Origin: an uncultured Porphyromonadaceae bacterium
Lineage (GTDB): Bacteria > Bacteroidota > Bacteroidia > Bacteroidales > Paludibacteraceae
Direction: 5' to 3'
NCBI GenBank assembly: GCA_937898265.1
Contig: CALEJM010000108.1
Span: forward strand, 1 to 14,145
DNA length: 14,145 bases
Shown here: piece after piece, positions 7,409 through 14,145 of the stretch
How the letters are laid out: every line of letters starts with the position of its first letter
How positions within the stretch are numbered: the first letter of the stretch is position 1
The notes under the pieces: model-generated
Databases searched by the model: none
What the model was told of the DNA's origin: nothing
What the model saw: the letters and a program-made list of their open reading frames with translations, nothing else
Translations under genes and position numbers: made by a program

Positions 7409-7804
7409 TTAGTATTCTTTGTTGGGGTCGTTATCGCCAGGCACGATGACTGTTTGCGCAAGCGCCTCGGTGAGGTTGAGTTCGCGACGGATGGCAATCA
7501 GTTCGGCTCGAATCTCCAAGAGTCGGTCGACAGCCTGACGATAGCGCGTCACCTGGTCCATATTGATGCTGCGAAGACGGTCTTTGACGCCACTGAGGGT
7601 GTAGCCGTCGTGCTCCATCATGTTCTTGATGGTAAGAATCAAGTCGATGTCTTTCTGAACATAACGACGTGTTCCACCACTGGAACGGCGGGGCTTGAGT
7701 TGCGGAAACTCCGATTCCCACGACCTCAGACAAGGCTGCGTGACACCCGTTATCTTCGAGGTCTCGGAGATGGAGTAATACTGTTTCTCAACTTTTTGCG
7801 CCAT
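7409..7804 (-). CDS. Small MerR-family transcriptional regulator
   Basis: The 131-residue protein has a MerR-type winged helix-turn-helix at about 10-78. YYSISETSKITGVTQPCLRSWE carries the recognition helix, SSGGTRRY (41-48) is the wing, and DIDLILTIKNMMEHDGYTLSGVKDRL is the family's second helical pair. A helical dimerisation segment follows at about 83-112, then a short tail. There is no large effector domain and only one cysteine (Cys25), so metal sensing as in classical MerR is unlikely. It resembles the minimal MerR proteins common in Bacteroidota. It starts 3 bp after the transglycosylase stop and ends 6 bp before porQ, so it is inside the operon. Its target is unknown; control of its own operon or of envelope genes is a guess. 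Confidence 0.86.
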   Translation of the reverse strand: MAQKVEKQYYSISETSKITGVTQPCLRSWESEFPQLKPRRSSGGTRRYVQKDIDLILTIKNMMEHDGYTLSGVKDRLRSINMDQVTRYRQAVDRLLEIRAELIAIRRELNLTEALAQTVIVPGDNDPNKEY

Positions 7805-7807
7805 TGG

Positions 7808-9100
7808 TTATTTGTAGATTTTCAAACGACTGCCCGCACGAATCATGGTGCCGCTGATTTTGTTCCACTTCTTGATTTTATCAACTGAGGTGTGATATTT
7901 CTTGGCGATACTGCTGAGGGTCTCGCCCGATTTGACGGTGTGGTACATGACGTGACCGCTGCCACTGCTACTGCTACCCGATTTGCTGGTGGTGGTAGTG
8001 GCTGTAGTGGTCTTCATATTTTGGTTGACGAGTTCTGCCTTGTAGGTGATGATGGTGTCGAGGTTTTGCTCAAAGGCAGCAATGACGTGCATCGGCAACA
8101 CCAGCGAGGAGGATTTCACGTTGCCAGGCACGATGTCGTAGCGATACTGCGGATTGAGGAATCGGAGTTCCTCCAGTGGCACAGAGAGCACTTCGGAAAT
8201 CTGCTGAAGGTGGACGCGCTCGTTGACCATGAGGGTGTCGACGGTGGTGTTATAGGCAGGACGCGCCGGACACATGCCGTGCTCCTGATAGTAGTTCATC
8301 ACATAGTTGGCAGCGATGAAGATGGGGACGTAGTTGCGAGTCTCGCGTGGGAGGAAGTTGTAGATTTCCCAATAGGTCTTCTTGCCGCCGGAACTGCGGA
8401 TGGCGCGTTGCACGTTGCCCGGACCACAGTTGTAGGCAGCGATGGCCAAGAGCCAGTCGCCGTACATGGAATAGAGGTCGTGGAGATAGTGGGCAGCAGC
8501 TTCCGACGATTTGATAGGGTCACGACGTTCGTCAACCAAGGTGTTGACTTCCAAACCGTAGCTACGACCGGTGGCAAGCATGAACTGCCAGAGACCGGTG
8601 GCACCGGCACTGGAGACGGCACGGGCGTTGAGCGCAGACTCAATAACCGGCAGATATTTGAGTTCAAGTGGCACCTGGTATTTCTCCAAAGCGGCTTCGA
8701 AGATAGGGAAGTAATAGGTCTCGCCCAAACCGAGCATATACTCAATCTGACGAGGACGACGGAGATATGATTTGATGAACGAGAGGACAGTCTCGTTGTA
8801 TGGCATGGTGAAGCCTAAGGAGATATTCTCCAAACGACAGATGACTTCGCCCTCAGAGAGTGAGTCGATCATCATCATTCCGGAGCCTTTGCAGTCGATG
8901 ACGAAGGAGTTGCTGACATACCAGTCTTTCACCAAGATATCGAGGGCAGAGTTGAAGTCGGATGGGTTGATACGCAACTGCTCTACTCCACTTTCGGCTG
9001 TGGTGTTGATGTCAGAGGTTTCGTTCGTGGTCTGTGCTGTTAAACCTGAGAAGGCTGTAGCGACCATCATCGAAAGTATGGTGAACGTCTTTTTCAACAT
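7808..9100 (-). CDS. Membrane-bound-type lytic murein transglycosylase with C-terminal LysM (MltD-like)
   Basis: Lytic transglycosylases cleave the MurNAc-GlcNAc bond of peptidoglycan, forming 1,6-anhydro-MurNAc ends, and act in the periplasm during wall growth and assembly of envelope machines. The 430-residue protein has a signal peptide (about 1-22, LTA before Gln, no lipobox Cys). The SLT domain lies at about 132-275, with probable catalytic Glu154 in LPVIESALNARAVSSAGATGLWQFM and the motif AAYNCGPGNV at 221-230. A Ser/Thr/Gly-rich linker spans about 362-382, and one LysM peptidoglycan-binding domain (HTVKSGETLSSIAKKYHTSV onward) about 384-429. The domain order matches MltD, though E. coli MltD is a lipoprotein and this one is not. 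It lies 36 bp downstream of the DUF5683 gene and 3 bp upstream of the MerR gene. The enzyme class is secure; the exact subfamily is less so. Confidence 0.92.
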   Translation of the reverse strand: MLKKTFTILSMMVATAFSGLTAQTTNETSDINTTAESGVEQLRINPSDFNSALDILVKDWYVSNSFVIDCKGSGMMMIDSLSEGEVICRLENISLGFTMPYNETVLSFIKSYLRRPRQIEYMLGLGETYYFPIFEAALEKYQVPLELKYLPVIESALNARAVSSAGATGLWQFMLATGRSYGLEVNTLVDERRDPIKSSEAAAHYLHDLYSMYGDWLLAIAAYNCGPGNVQRAIRSSGGKKTYWEIYNFLPRETRNYVPIFIAANYVMNYYQEHGMCPARPAYNTTVDTLMVNERVHLQQISEVLSVPLEELRFLNPQYRYDIVPGNVKSSSLVLPMHVIAAFEQNLDTIITYKAELVNQNMKTTTATTTTSKSGSSSSGSGHVMYHTVKSGETLSSIAKKYHTSVDKIKKWNKISGTMIRAGSRLKIYK

Positions 9101-9136
9101 CTTTGTTTGCTTTTTTAAGGTTGATAAAACTATTCG

Positions 9137-9871
9137 CTAAAAACAGAGCTGCACCTGCATGCCGACGGACGGACGATAATGATTTTCAGGGTTGTCCATC
9201 ACTTTCGGACCTACCCGCATGGAGAGGTCTGGGGAGACGTCGAAATCGGCGAGTGTTGCATCCACGAAAGCATCGATAACGCTGATGGCATACCACGCCA
9301 CGATTCCAACAATACAGAGGTCTCTGTAACGGCGAAAATTGTTTACTCTTCCCGTGAGATACGACTCAATGGAGGAGTTAGGATAGTTGTAGGGCACGAG
9401 GTTTTCGTAACTCTTCGTGTTGGGATCAATGTCCATGAAGTCTCTGTAACCACGCACGTATTCGTTGTATCTCGAGCCGGTACGGCTGACACCGTAAATC
9501 AATGCGGTGAATCCCGTGTAGACGATAGGCAGTTTCCAATAACGGCGGTTGTAGATTTGTCCTCCACCTGGGAATATCAGACCGTACCAGACGCTACGGC
9601 TGGGCACCGGACGGAACACCGTTGTTGGCATATTGTAGCTGATGAGACTAGAGTCGGCATCCACTACTCGCATCTGCTTTCTCGTGGTTTTCATCGGTTT
9701 TTTCTCCATAACGACAACAGAACTGTCGCCCACGCTCTTCACTTCGAAATGGGTGACGGCATCGGTGGTACGGACAGAGTCAGGCACCACGACGGCGAGG
9801 GTGTCGTTCTGCTGCGCAAAGGCAGCGAGGAACACCATCAGCAGCGTTGTTATGGCAAAAAAACGTCTCAA
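9137..9871 (-). CDS. DUF5683-domain protein, secreted or membrane, TTG start
   Basis: This 244-residue protein of unknown function has a signal-like N-terminus (LMVFLAAFA, about 11-19, then QQND). A low-complexity region follows, and then the DUF5683 core from about 88. The core opens PVPSRSVWYGLIFPGGGQIYNRRYWKLP, with the diagnostic PGGGQIYN at 101-108. Two hydrophobic segments at about 113-130 and 186-205 may span or associate with a membrane. I start it at TTG 9871: the frame upstream holds only four more sense codons before the parB stop, and the next ATG (codon 12) would remove the basic start of the signal peptide. It sits 12 bp after parB and 36 bp before the transglycosylase, an arrangement I recall as common in Bacteroidales. 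Its link to partition is unproven. Confidence 0.82.
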   Translation of the reverse strand: MRRFFAITTLLMVFLAAFAQQNDTLAVVVPDSVRTTDAVTHFEVKSVGDSSVVVMEKKPMKTTRKQMRVVDADSSLISYNMPTTVFRPVPSRSVWYGLIFPGGGQIYNRRYWKLPIVYTGFTALIYGVSRTGSRYNEYVRGYRDFMDIDPNTKSYENLVPYNYPNSSIESYLTGRVNNFRRYRDLCIVGIVAWYAISVIDAFVDATLADFDVSPDLSMRVGPKVMDNPENHYRPSVGMQVQLCF

Positions 9872-9883
9872 AACTATCTGTTG

Positions 9884-10750
9884 TTATTTCTTTTTAATGC
9901 TGTCGAACATCTCCATGATACGCTCCAATTCGTCGTTGGAGGCAAATGGGATGGAGATTTTACCCGATCCTTTTTGACTGTAGGTAAGACCAACCTTAGA
10001 GCCGAAAAGTTTAGACAGGGCGCCTTTCAAATCATCGATTTCTTTAGGCAGCATCTTCTTTTTCTCTTGACCTTTGGCAGGTTTCTCATTATAGCGTTTG
10101 ACGAGTTCCTCGGTTTTGCGCACCGAGCAGTCGTTGGCGATAATCTGTTCGTAGATTTTGCACTGGGCAGCGGCACTGTCAAGACCTAACAAAGCGCGGG
10201 CATGACCCATCTCTATCTTCTGGTCTTTGAGTCCCATCTGCACCTCGGCAGGGAGTTTGAGGAGGCGGAGGTAATTGGCAACGGTAGCACGTTTCTTGCC
10301 CACCTTTTGAGCCAACTGCTCTTGCGTAAGCGAACTCATCTCGATGAGTTTCTGATAAGAGAGTGAAATTTCGATAGCGTTAAGGTCCTCACGCTGAATA
10401 TTTTCGATGAGCGCCATCATCATCACGTCTTCGTCGTCGGCCTTGCGGATATAGGCTGGAATCTTCTCGATGCCAGCAGCCAACGAGGCGCGATAACGAC
10501 GTTCGCCAGCGATGATTTGGTAGTTGTCTTCGCTGATTTTGCGGAGGGTGATTGGGGTGATGATGCCGTTTTCTTTAATGGAAGCGGCAAGTTCTTCCAA
10601 AGCCTCTTCGTCGAAGAAGCGACGTGGTTGGTCTTCGTTGGGGTGGATAAACTCCAAAGGCACTTCGCTGATAGACGAACTGCCGTATGTTTGTACGTCT
10701 TCACTTGGGAGAAGAGCACTGAGACCTCTGCCTAAGCTTTGTTTTTTCAT
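9884..10750 (-). CDS. parB: Chromosome partition protein ParB (Spo0J family)
   Basis: ParB binds parS, loads onto DNA as a CTP-dependent sliding clamp, spreads, and stimulates ParA to segregate origins. It also helps load SMC/condensin in many bacteria. The 288-residue protein has the N-terminal ParA-contact motif LGRGLSALL (6-14). The CTP-binding N-domain follows, with motif GERRYR (82-87) and motif ENIQREDLN (116-124). A parS-binding helix-turn-helix region lies at 141-166 (LTQEQLAQKVGKKRATVANYLRLLKL). Next come a lysine-rich linker (about 222-235) and a C-terminal dimerisation domain ending MEMFDSIKKK. All catalytic and binding motifs look intact. The gene starts 2 bp after the parA stop. 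A perfect parS lies about 1.5 kb upstream at 12297-12312. Confidence 0.97.
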   Translation of the reverse strand: MKKQSLGRGLSALLPSEDVQTYGSSSISEVPLEFIHPNEDQPRRFFDEEALEELAASIKENGIITPITLRKISEDNYQIIAGERRYRASLAAGIEKIPAYIRKADDEDVMMMALIENIQREDLNAIEISLSYQKLIEMSSLTQEQLAQKVGKKRATVANYLRLLKLPAEVQMGLKDQKIEMGHARALLGLDSAAAQCKIYEQIIANDCSVRKTEELVKRYNEKPAKGQEKKKMLPKEIDDLKGALSKLFGSKVGLTYSQKGSGKISIPFASNDELERIMEMFDSIKKK

Positions 10751-10752
10751 AG

Positions 10753-11517
10753 TTATTTCTTAGAGGAGATAAGTTCTGTTGCCAATTTCATGTAGTCTTG
10801 AGCACCTTTTGATTTTGCGTCGTAATAAAGTGCTGGTTTACCATAACTTGGTGCTTCGCTGAGACGCACGTTACGTTGGATGACGGTCTCAAACACCAAT
10901 GCGCCGAAGTTCTTACGAAGTTCGTTAAGCACCTGGTTGTCAAGACTGCGACGGGAGTCGTACATCGTGGCTAAGAAACCCTCGATCGTGATCATCGGGT
11001 TCAACTTATCTTTGATTATCTTGATAGTATTCAACAATTTAGCAATTCCTTCAAGGGCGAAATACTCACACTGCACTGGGATGATGACGGAGTCGGCAGC
11101 GGTGAGACAGTTGACGGTGATCAGACCCAATGATGGGGAGCAGTCGAGGATGACGTAGTCGTAGTCTTTCTTCGAGGTCTTGAGAATATTGCGGAGCACC
11201 ATCTCTCTGTTTTGGATTTCGAGCATCTCAATTTCGGCACCAACGAGGTCGATGTGCGAAGGGATGAGGTCGATGTTTTCGTATTCGGTGTGGATGAGTG
11301 CTTTGTCGAAGGCGATGCCGTCCACAAGCATCTCGTAGATGGAGTTCTGAACCTGACGGATGTCAACGCCGAAGCCCGACGAGGTGTTGGCCTGAGGGTC
11401 GGCATCAATCACAAGGACTTTCTTGCCTTGCGCCGCCAAAGAGGCAGAGAGGTTGATGCTGGTGGTGGTTTTACCAACACCGCCCTTTTGGTTTGCTACT
11501 GCTATGATTTTGCTCAT
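10753..11517 (-). CDS. parA: Chromosome partition ATPase ParA (Soj family)
   Basis: ParA is an ATP-dependent, nucleoid-binding dimer whose release by ParB-parS drives origin segregation. The 254-residue protein has the deviant Walker A motif KGGVGKTT at 11-18 with the signature first lysine. The Walker A' segment VLVIDADPQANTSSGFG lies at 34-50, and Walker B YVILDCSPSLG in the middle. Length is typical of the small chromosomal Soj type without an N-terminal helix-turn-helix, so autoregulation by ParA itself is not expected. It is the first gene of the nine-gene minus-strand operon and has a TAnnTTTG promoter element 94 bp upstream. No clear Shine-Dalgarno sequence precedes the ATG, in line with Bacteroidota habits. 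Confidence 0.97.
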   Translation of the reverse strand: MSKIIAVANQKGGVGKTTTSINLSASLAAQGKKVLVIDADPQANTSSGFGVDIRQVQNSIYEMLVDGIAFDKALIHTEYENIDLIPSHIDLVGAEIEMLEIQNREMVLRNILKTSKKDYDYVILDCSPSLGLITVNCLTAADSVIIPVQCEYFALEGIAKLLNTIKIIKDKLNPMITIEGFLATMYDSRRSLDNQVLNELRKNFGALVFETVIQRNVRLSEAPSYGKPALYYDAKSKGAQDYMKLATELISSKK

Positions 11518-11611
11518 ACGATTTTTTGATTTTATCTGGAGTGGGTTGAAAAGGTGGTATTCTTATGCATCTTTCCGATGGCTCCGTGGTTTTCGTTGTT
11601 TTTTTATGGGG

Positions 11612-11619
11612 CAAAGATA
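11612..11619 (-). promoter_or_regulatory. Putative -7 element of the parA operon promoter
   Basis: On the minus strand this reads TATCTTTG followed by C, an exact fit to TAnnTTTG. A T5 run, then G, lies 13-17 bp upstream (11633-11637), the same spacing seen for coaX, and this run is also the U-tract of the apt terminator. The leader to the parA ATG would be about 85-90 nt. Confidence 0.6.
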
Positions 11620-11632
11620 CTATTTTTTTGTC

Positions 11633-11679
11633 AAAAAGAGACCCCATGCCTCCTAATAATAGTTAGGAAAAGCATGGGG
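11633..11679 (-). terminator. Intrinsic terminator after apt
   Basis: On the minus strand an 8-bp GC-rich stem (11642-11649 with 11672-11679, GCATGGGG arm) encloses a second 6-bp stem (11651-11656 with 11663-11668, loop TAATAG). It is followed by TCTCTTTTT. It begins about 51 nt after the apt stop. The T run is on the minus-strand side only, so it ends the mnmG-apt transcript rather than anything on the plus strand. Confidence 0.85.
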
Positions 11680-11730
11680 CGTATCTTTACGACTATAAAA
11701 TAGTAATGTCTAAAGAGTTACAATCGCTGT

Positions 11731-12258
11731 TTAGTAGTGAATCAATGATGAAACCTCTACGTCGGCACCCAAAATATCGCGTCCTTTGAGGTCGTCGAGT
11801 TCAACAAGGAAGTTCACATAAATCTTTTTAACACCGAATTTTCTTGCCAATTCGATGGCAGCCTTCATTGTTCCGCCTGTGGCGAGGAGGTCGTCGTGAA
11901 TCAATACGACGTCGTTTTCGGTGAGTGAGTCTTTGTGCATCTCGATAACGTCGACGCCATATTCTTTTGAGTAGCTCACTTCAATAGTCTCAGCTGGGAG
12001 TTTGCCTTTCTTTCTAACTGGAACGAAGCCGGCATTGAGACGGCAAGCCAAAGCGGCGCCCATAATGAATCCACGAGATTCAATGCCCAACACTTTGGTG
12101 ATGCCTTTGGCTTTGTACTCTTCTGCCAAGGTCTCTTCAAAGAAGCGCATGTACTCTGGTTTTTGAAATACTGTGGTGAGGTCGCGGAACATGATTCCTT
12201 TCTGTGGAAAGTCGGGAACGGTGCGAACATCACGCTTCACATCTTCTAATGTAATCAT
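11731..12258 (-). CDS. apt: Adenine phosphoribosyltransferase
   Basis: Apt makes AMP from adenine and PRPP, a cytoplasmic purine salvage step. The 175-residue protein, a normal length, has FPQKGIMFRDLTTVF (17-31), GIESRGFIMGAALA (58-71), the flexible-loop segment RKKGKLPAETIEVSYSKEYG (82-101) and the PRPP-binding motif VVLIHDDLLATGGT (117-130). The ATG at 12258 gives the usual N-terminal length. It lies 54 bp downstream of mnmG with a parS in the gap. I see no good TAnnTTTG element there, so it is probably co-transcribed with mnmG. Its transcript is closed by the strong hairpin at 11633-11679. Confidence 0.97.
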   Translation of the reverse strand: MITLEDVKRDVRTVPDFPQKGIMFRDLTTVFQKPEYMRFFEETLAEEYKAKGITKVLGIESRGFIMGAALACRLNAGFVPVRKKGKLPAETIEVSYSKEYGVDVIEMHKDSLTENDVVLIHDDLLATGGTMKAAIELARKFGVKKIYVNFLVELDDLKGRDILGADVEVSSLIHY

Positions 12259-12296
12259 AGCGTAAGTAGTTTATTTTTAATTTCTAAAGTTTAATT

Positions 12297-12312
12297 TGTT
12301 CCACGTGGAACA
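12297..12312. other. parS: parS centromere-like site (perfect 16-bp palindrome)
   Basis: TGTTCCACGTGGAACA is fully self-complementary and matches the bacterial chromosomal parS consensus TGTTnCACGTGnAACA at every defined base. ParB encoded at 9884-10750 is the expected binder. It directly abuts the mnmG stop codon (TAA, 12313-12315) and lies 38 bp before the apt start codon, about 0.8 kb upstream of parA. No other perfect match is present in the window. Confidence 0.92.
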
Positions 12313-14145
12313 TTATCTACCAAGCAGCACAAGCAACACGTTGATGTCGCTGGGCGAAACGCCAGGAATACGACTTGCCTGTCCGATGGTTCGAGGTTTG
12401 ATTTTTGAAAGTTTCTGACGCGCCTCGGTAGAGAGCGACTGAAGGGAGTTGTAGTCGAAATCTTCCGAGAGATTGATATGCTCCAAGCGATTCAGTTTGT
12501 CGGCAATCTCACGCTCACGACTGATATAACCCGAATACTTCACCGCAATCTCAACCTCCTCCATCACCTCTTCTCTCATCGTTGAAGAGAGCGTGGAGAG
12601 AATATCGTTGATCTCTGGAGAAAACTCCAAAAGGTGGGTCAATGCCAACTGCGGACGAAGTAACATATTATATAGTCTCTCCGAATGTTGGAGTGTATTG
12701 CTGCCAAGCTGCTCCAAAAGCGAATTGATGGCAGCAGGTTTAACAGGCGTTTCATGCAACAAAGCGATGATTTGCTCTACCGAACTTTGTTTACGACGAT
12801 AGGTATCTATACGCTCTTTGGAAACGAGACCCACTTCGTAGCCACGCTCCGTCAAACGTTGGTCGGCATTATCCTGACGCAACAAGATGCGGTACTCTGC
12901 TCTTGAGGTAAACATACGATAAGGTTCGTCGACACCTTTGGTCACTAAGTCATCGATCAAGACTCCAATGTAGGCTTCGTCGCGATTCAATATAAATGGT
13001 ATTCCCCCGTGAACATTGATGTGGGCATTGATACCTGCAATGAGACCTTGACCAGCTGCCTCTTCATAACCTGTCGTACCATTGATTTGACCAGCAAAGA
13101 AAAGATTTTTGATGAGTTTGGTCTCCAAGGTGTGATGAAGTTGTGTTGGCACGAAGAAATCGTACTCAATAGCATAACCAGGACGATAGATTTCTGCTTT
13201 TTCCAAACCAGGAATCTTATGGAGTGCTTCATACTGAACGTCGATAGGAAGTGAAGAAGAAAAACCATTCAGATAGAACTCTTGCGTATTTTCCCCTTCA
13301 GGCTCCAGAAAGAGTTGGTGACGATCTTTGTCGGCAAATGTAACAATTTTTGTCTCGATGCTCGGACAATAACGGGGACCGATACTCTGAATTTGCCCAT
13401 TATATAATGGAGAATCTGCTAAAGAGTTTCGCAAAATATCATGAACTTCCTCGTTGGTATAAGTAATCCAACAGCTGCGTTGTTGCAAAACCCGATGACT
13501 ACGTTCCAAATAGGAGAATTTATGGAAGTCTTGATCGCCCTGCTGCTCTGCCATCACAGAGAAATCGACAGTGTTGCCGTTGATGCGAACAGGAGTTCCA
13601 GTCTTCATACGATCTGTGATGAATCCAAGGTTTTTCAACTGTTCGGTTAGTCCGTAGGAAGCTGGCTCGGAGATACGACCACCTGGCACTTGTGTTTTTC
13701 CAATATGCAACAGTCCATTCAGGAAAGTTCCGGAGGTTAAAACACACGATTTAGCTTTGAAGACGGCACCTAAAGAGGTGACTACGCCACAAAATTCGCC
13801 GTTTTCAACGAGAAATTCGGTGACTGTGTCTTGCCAAATATGTAGATTAGGGGTTGCATCTAATATCTCACGCCATTTGATGATAAACTGCTGACGATCG
13901 CTCTGAGAGCGTGGACTCCACATAGCAGGACCTTTCGAGCGGTTGAGCATACGAAACTGGATAGCTGTGGCGTCGGTCACCAAACCCATCATACCACCCA
14001 AGGCATCGATTTCGCGAACTATCTGACCCTTGGCAATACCACCAACAGCAGGATTGCAACTCATCTGCGCAATCTTGTTCATGTCCATCGTAATCAGCAG
14101 CGTCTTGCTACCTAAGTTGGCAGCCGCTGACGCAGCTTCACAACC
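12313..14145 (-). CDS. mnmG: tRNA uridine-34 5-carboxymethylaminomethyl modification enzyme MnmG (GidA), 5' end cut off by window edge
   Basis: MnmG, with MnmE, installs the cmnm5 group on wobble U34 of several tRNAs using FAD, NADH and methylene-THF. The open frame runs to the right edge: before the internal MDMNK it continues GCEAASAAANLGSKTLLIT, so 610 residues are visible and only roughly 15-20 N-terminal residues, including most of the FAD-binding GxGxxG, are missing. The first ATG inside the window (14088) is not the start. Conserved features include QMSCNPAVGGIAKGQIVREIDALGG with one key cysteine, GPRYCPSIETKI with the second, GQINGTTGYEEAAGQG, and near the C-terminus RTIGQASRIPGVSPSDI. 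Its stop touches a parS site. mnmG often lies near bacterial origins, which fits the partition genes here. Confidence 0.98.
   Translation of the reverse strand, partial: GCEAASAAANLGSKTLLITMDMNKIAQMSCNPAVGGIAKGQIVREIDALGGMMGLVTDATAIQFRMLNRSKGPAMWSPRSQSDRQQFIIKWREILDATPNLHIWQDTVTEFLVENGEFCGVVTSLGAVFKAKSCVLTSGTFLNGLLHIGKTQVPGGRISEPASYGLTEQLKNLGFITDRMKTGTPVRINGNTVDFSVMAEQQGDQDFHKFSYLERSHRVLQQRSCWITYTNEEVHDILRNSLADSPLYNGQIQSIGPRYCPSIETKIVTFADKDRHQLFLEPEGENTQEFYLNGFSSSLPIDVQYEALHKIPGLEKAEIYRPGYAIEYDFFVPTQLHHTLETKLIKNLFFAGQINGTTGYEEAAGQGLIAGINAHINVHGGIPFILNRDEAYIGVLIDDLVTKGVDEPYRMFTSRAEYRILLRQDNADQRLTERGYEVGLVSKERIDTYRRKQSSVEQIIALLHETPVKPAAINSLLEQLGSNTLQHSERLYNMLLRPQLALTHLLEFSPEINDILSTLSSTMREEVMEEVEIAVKYSGYISREREIADKLNRLEHINLSEDFDYNSLQSLSTEARQKLSKIKPRTIGQASRIPGVSPSDINVLLVLLGR

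Noticed and set aside
7892..8770. Plus-strand open frame of 292 codons over the transglycosylase
   Set aside because: It is antisense to an SLT/LysM protein with intact catalytic motifs and has no recognisable domain of its own.
9179..10189. Long plus-strand open frame of 336 codons over parB and the DUF5683 gene
   Set aside because: It is antisense to two genes with clear domain motifs. Its composition, rich in His/Val/Arg, is typical of a reverse-strand shadow.
12259..12296. Separate promoter for apt between parS and the start codon
   Set aside because: TAAACTTT on the minus strand only loosely resembles TAnnTTTG, and no second element was seen, so co-transcription with mnmG is simpler.
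1..14145. CRISPR arrays, tRNA/rRNA genes, transposases, phage or defence genes
   Set aside because: No regular direct repeats, cloverleaf-like sequence, terminal inverted repeats or matching protein motifs were found on either strand.

Overview
The window looks like a chromosomal core region of a Bacteroidota bacterium, most likely in the Bacteroidales near Prevotellaceae. The evidence is a type IX secretion protein (PorQ), a DUF5683 protein beside ParB, promoter elements of the Bacteroides TAnnTTTG type, and few recognisable Shine-Dalgarno sequences. The species assignment is inference. No tRNA, rRNA, insertion sequence, prophage or CRISPR array was seen.

Layout from left to right. On the minus strand are the 5' part of a topoisomerase III gene (topB, running off the left edge) and, just upstream of it, a 5-formyltetrahydrofolate cyclo-ligase gene. 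Divergent from these is coaX (type III pantothenate kinase), the only plus-strand gene. A 382-bp convergent intergenic stretch (2262-2643) follows. The minus strand then carries a tightly packed nine-gene block (2644-11517). Read in the direction of transcription it is parA, parB, a DUF5683 protein, a LysM-bearing lytic transglycosylase, a small MerR regulator, porQ, cmk, a small PorQ/FadL-like outer-membrane barrel, and a large secreted helix-hairpin-helix plus beta-barrel protein. Gaps are 2 to 36 bp, with one ATGA overlap. A TAnnTTTG promoter lies upstream of parA, directly after a strong hairpin terminator that closes the preceding apt gene. Right of this are apt and the 3' 1.8 kb of mnmG (gidA), also on the minus strand. 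A perfect 16-bp parS palindrome lies between apt and mnmG, touching the mnmG stop codon.

How the parts fit. parA, parB and parS form a complete chromosome partition cassette next to mnmG, a gene often found near replication origins, so the window is plausibly origin-proximal. The partition genes appear to share a transcript with cell-wall and outer-membrane genes: a lytic transglycosylase, the T9SS attachment-complex protein PorQ, and two uncharacterised outer-membrane proteins. Most genes are well-known housekeeping genes. The least described part is the terminal translationally coupled pair at 2644-5609: a barrel sharing PorQ's N-terminal motif, followed by a barrel with a degenerate helix-hairpin-helix at its periplasmic N-terminus. 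This pair is the best candidate here for an undescribed outer-membrane system.
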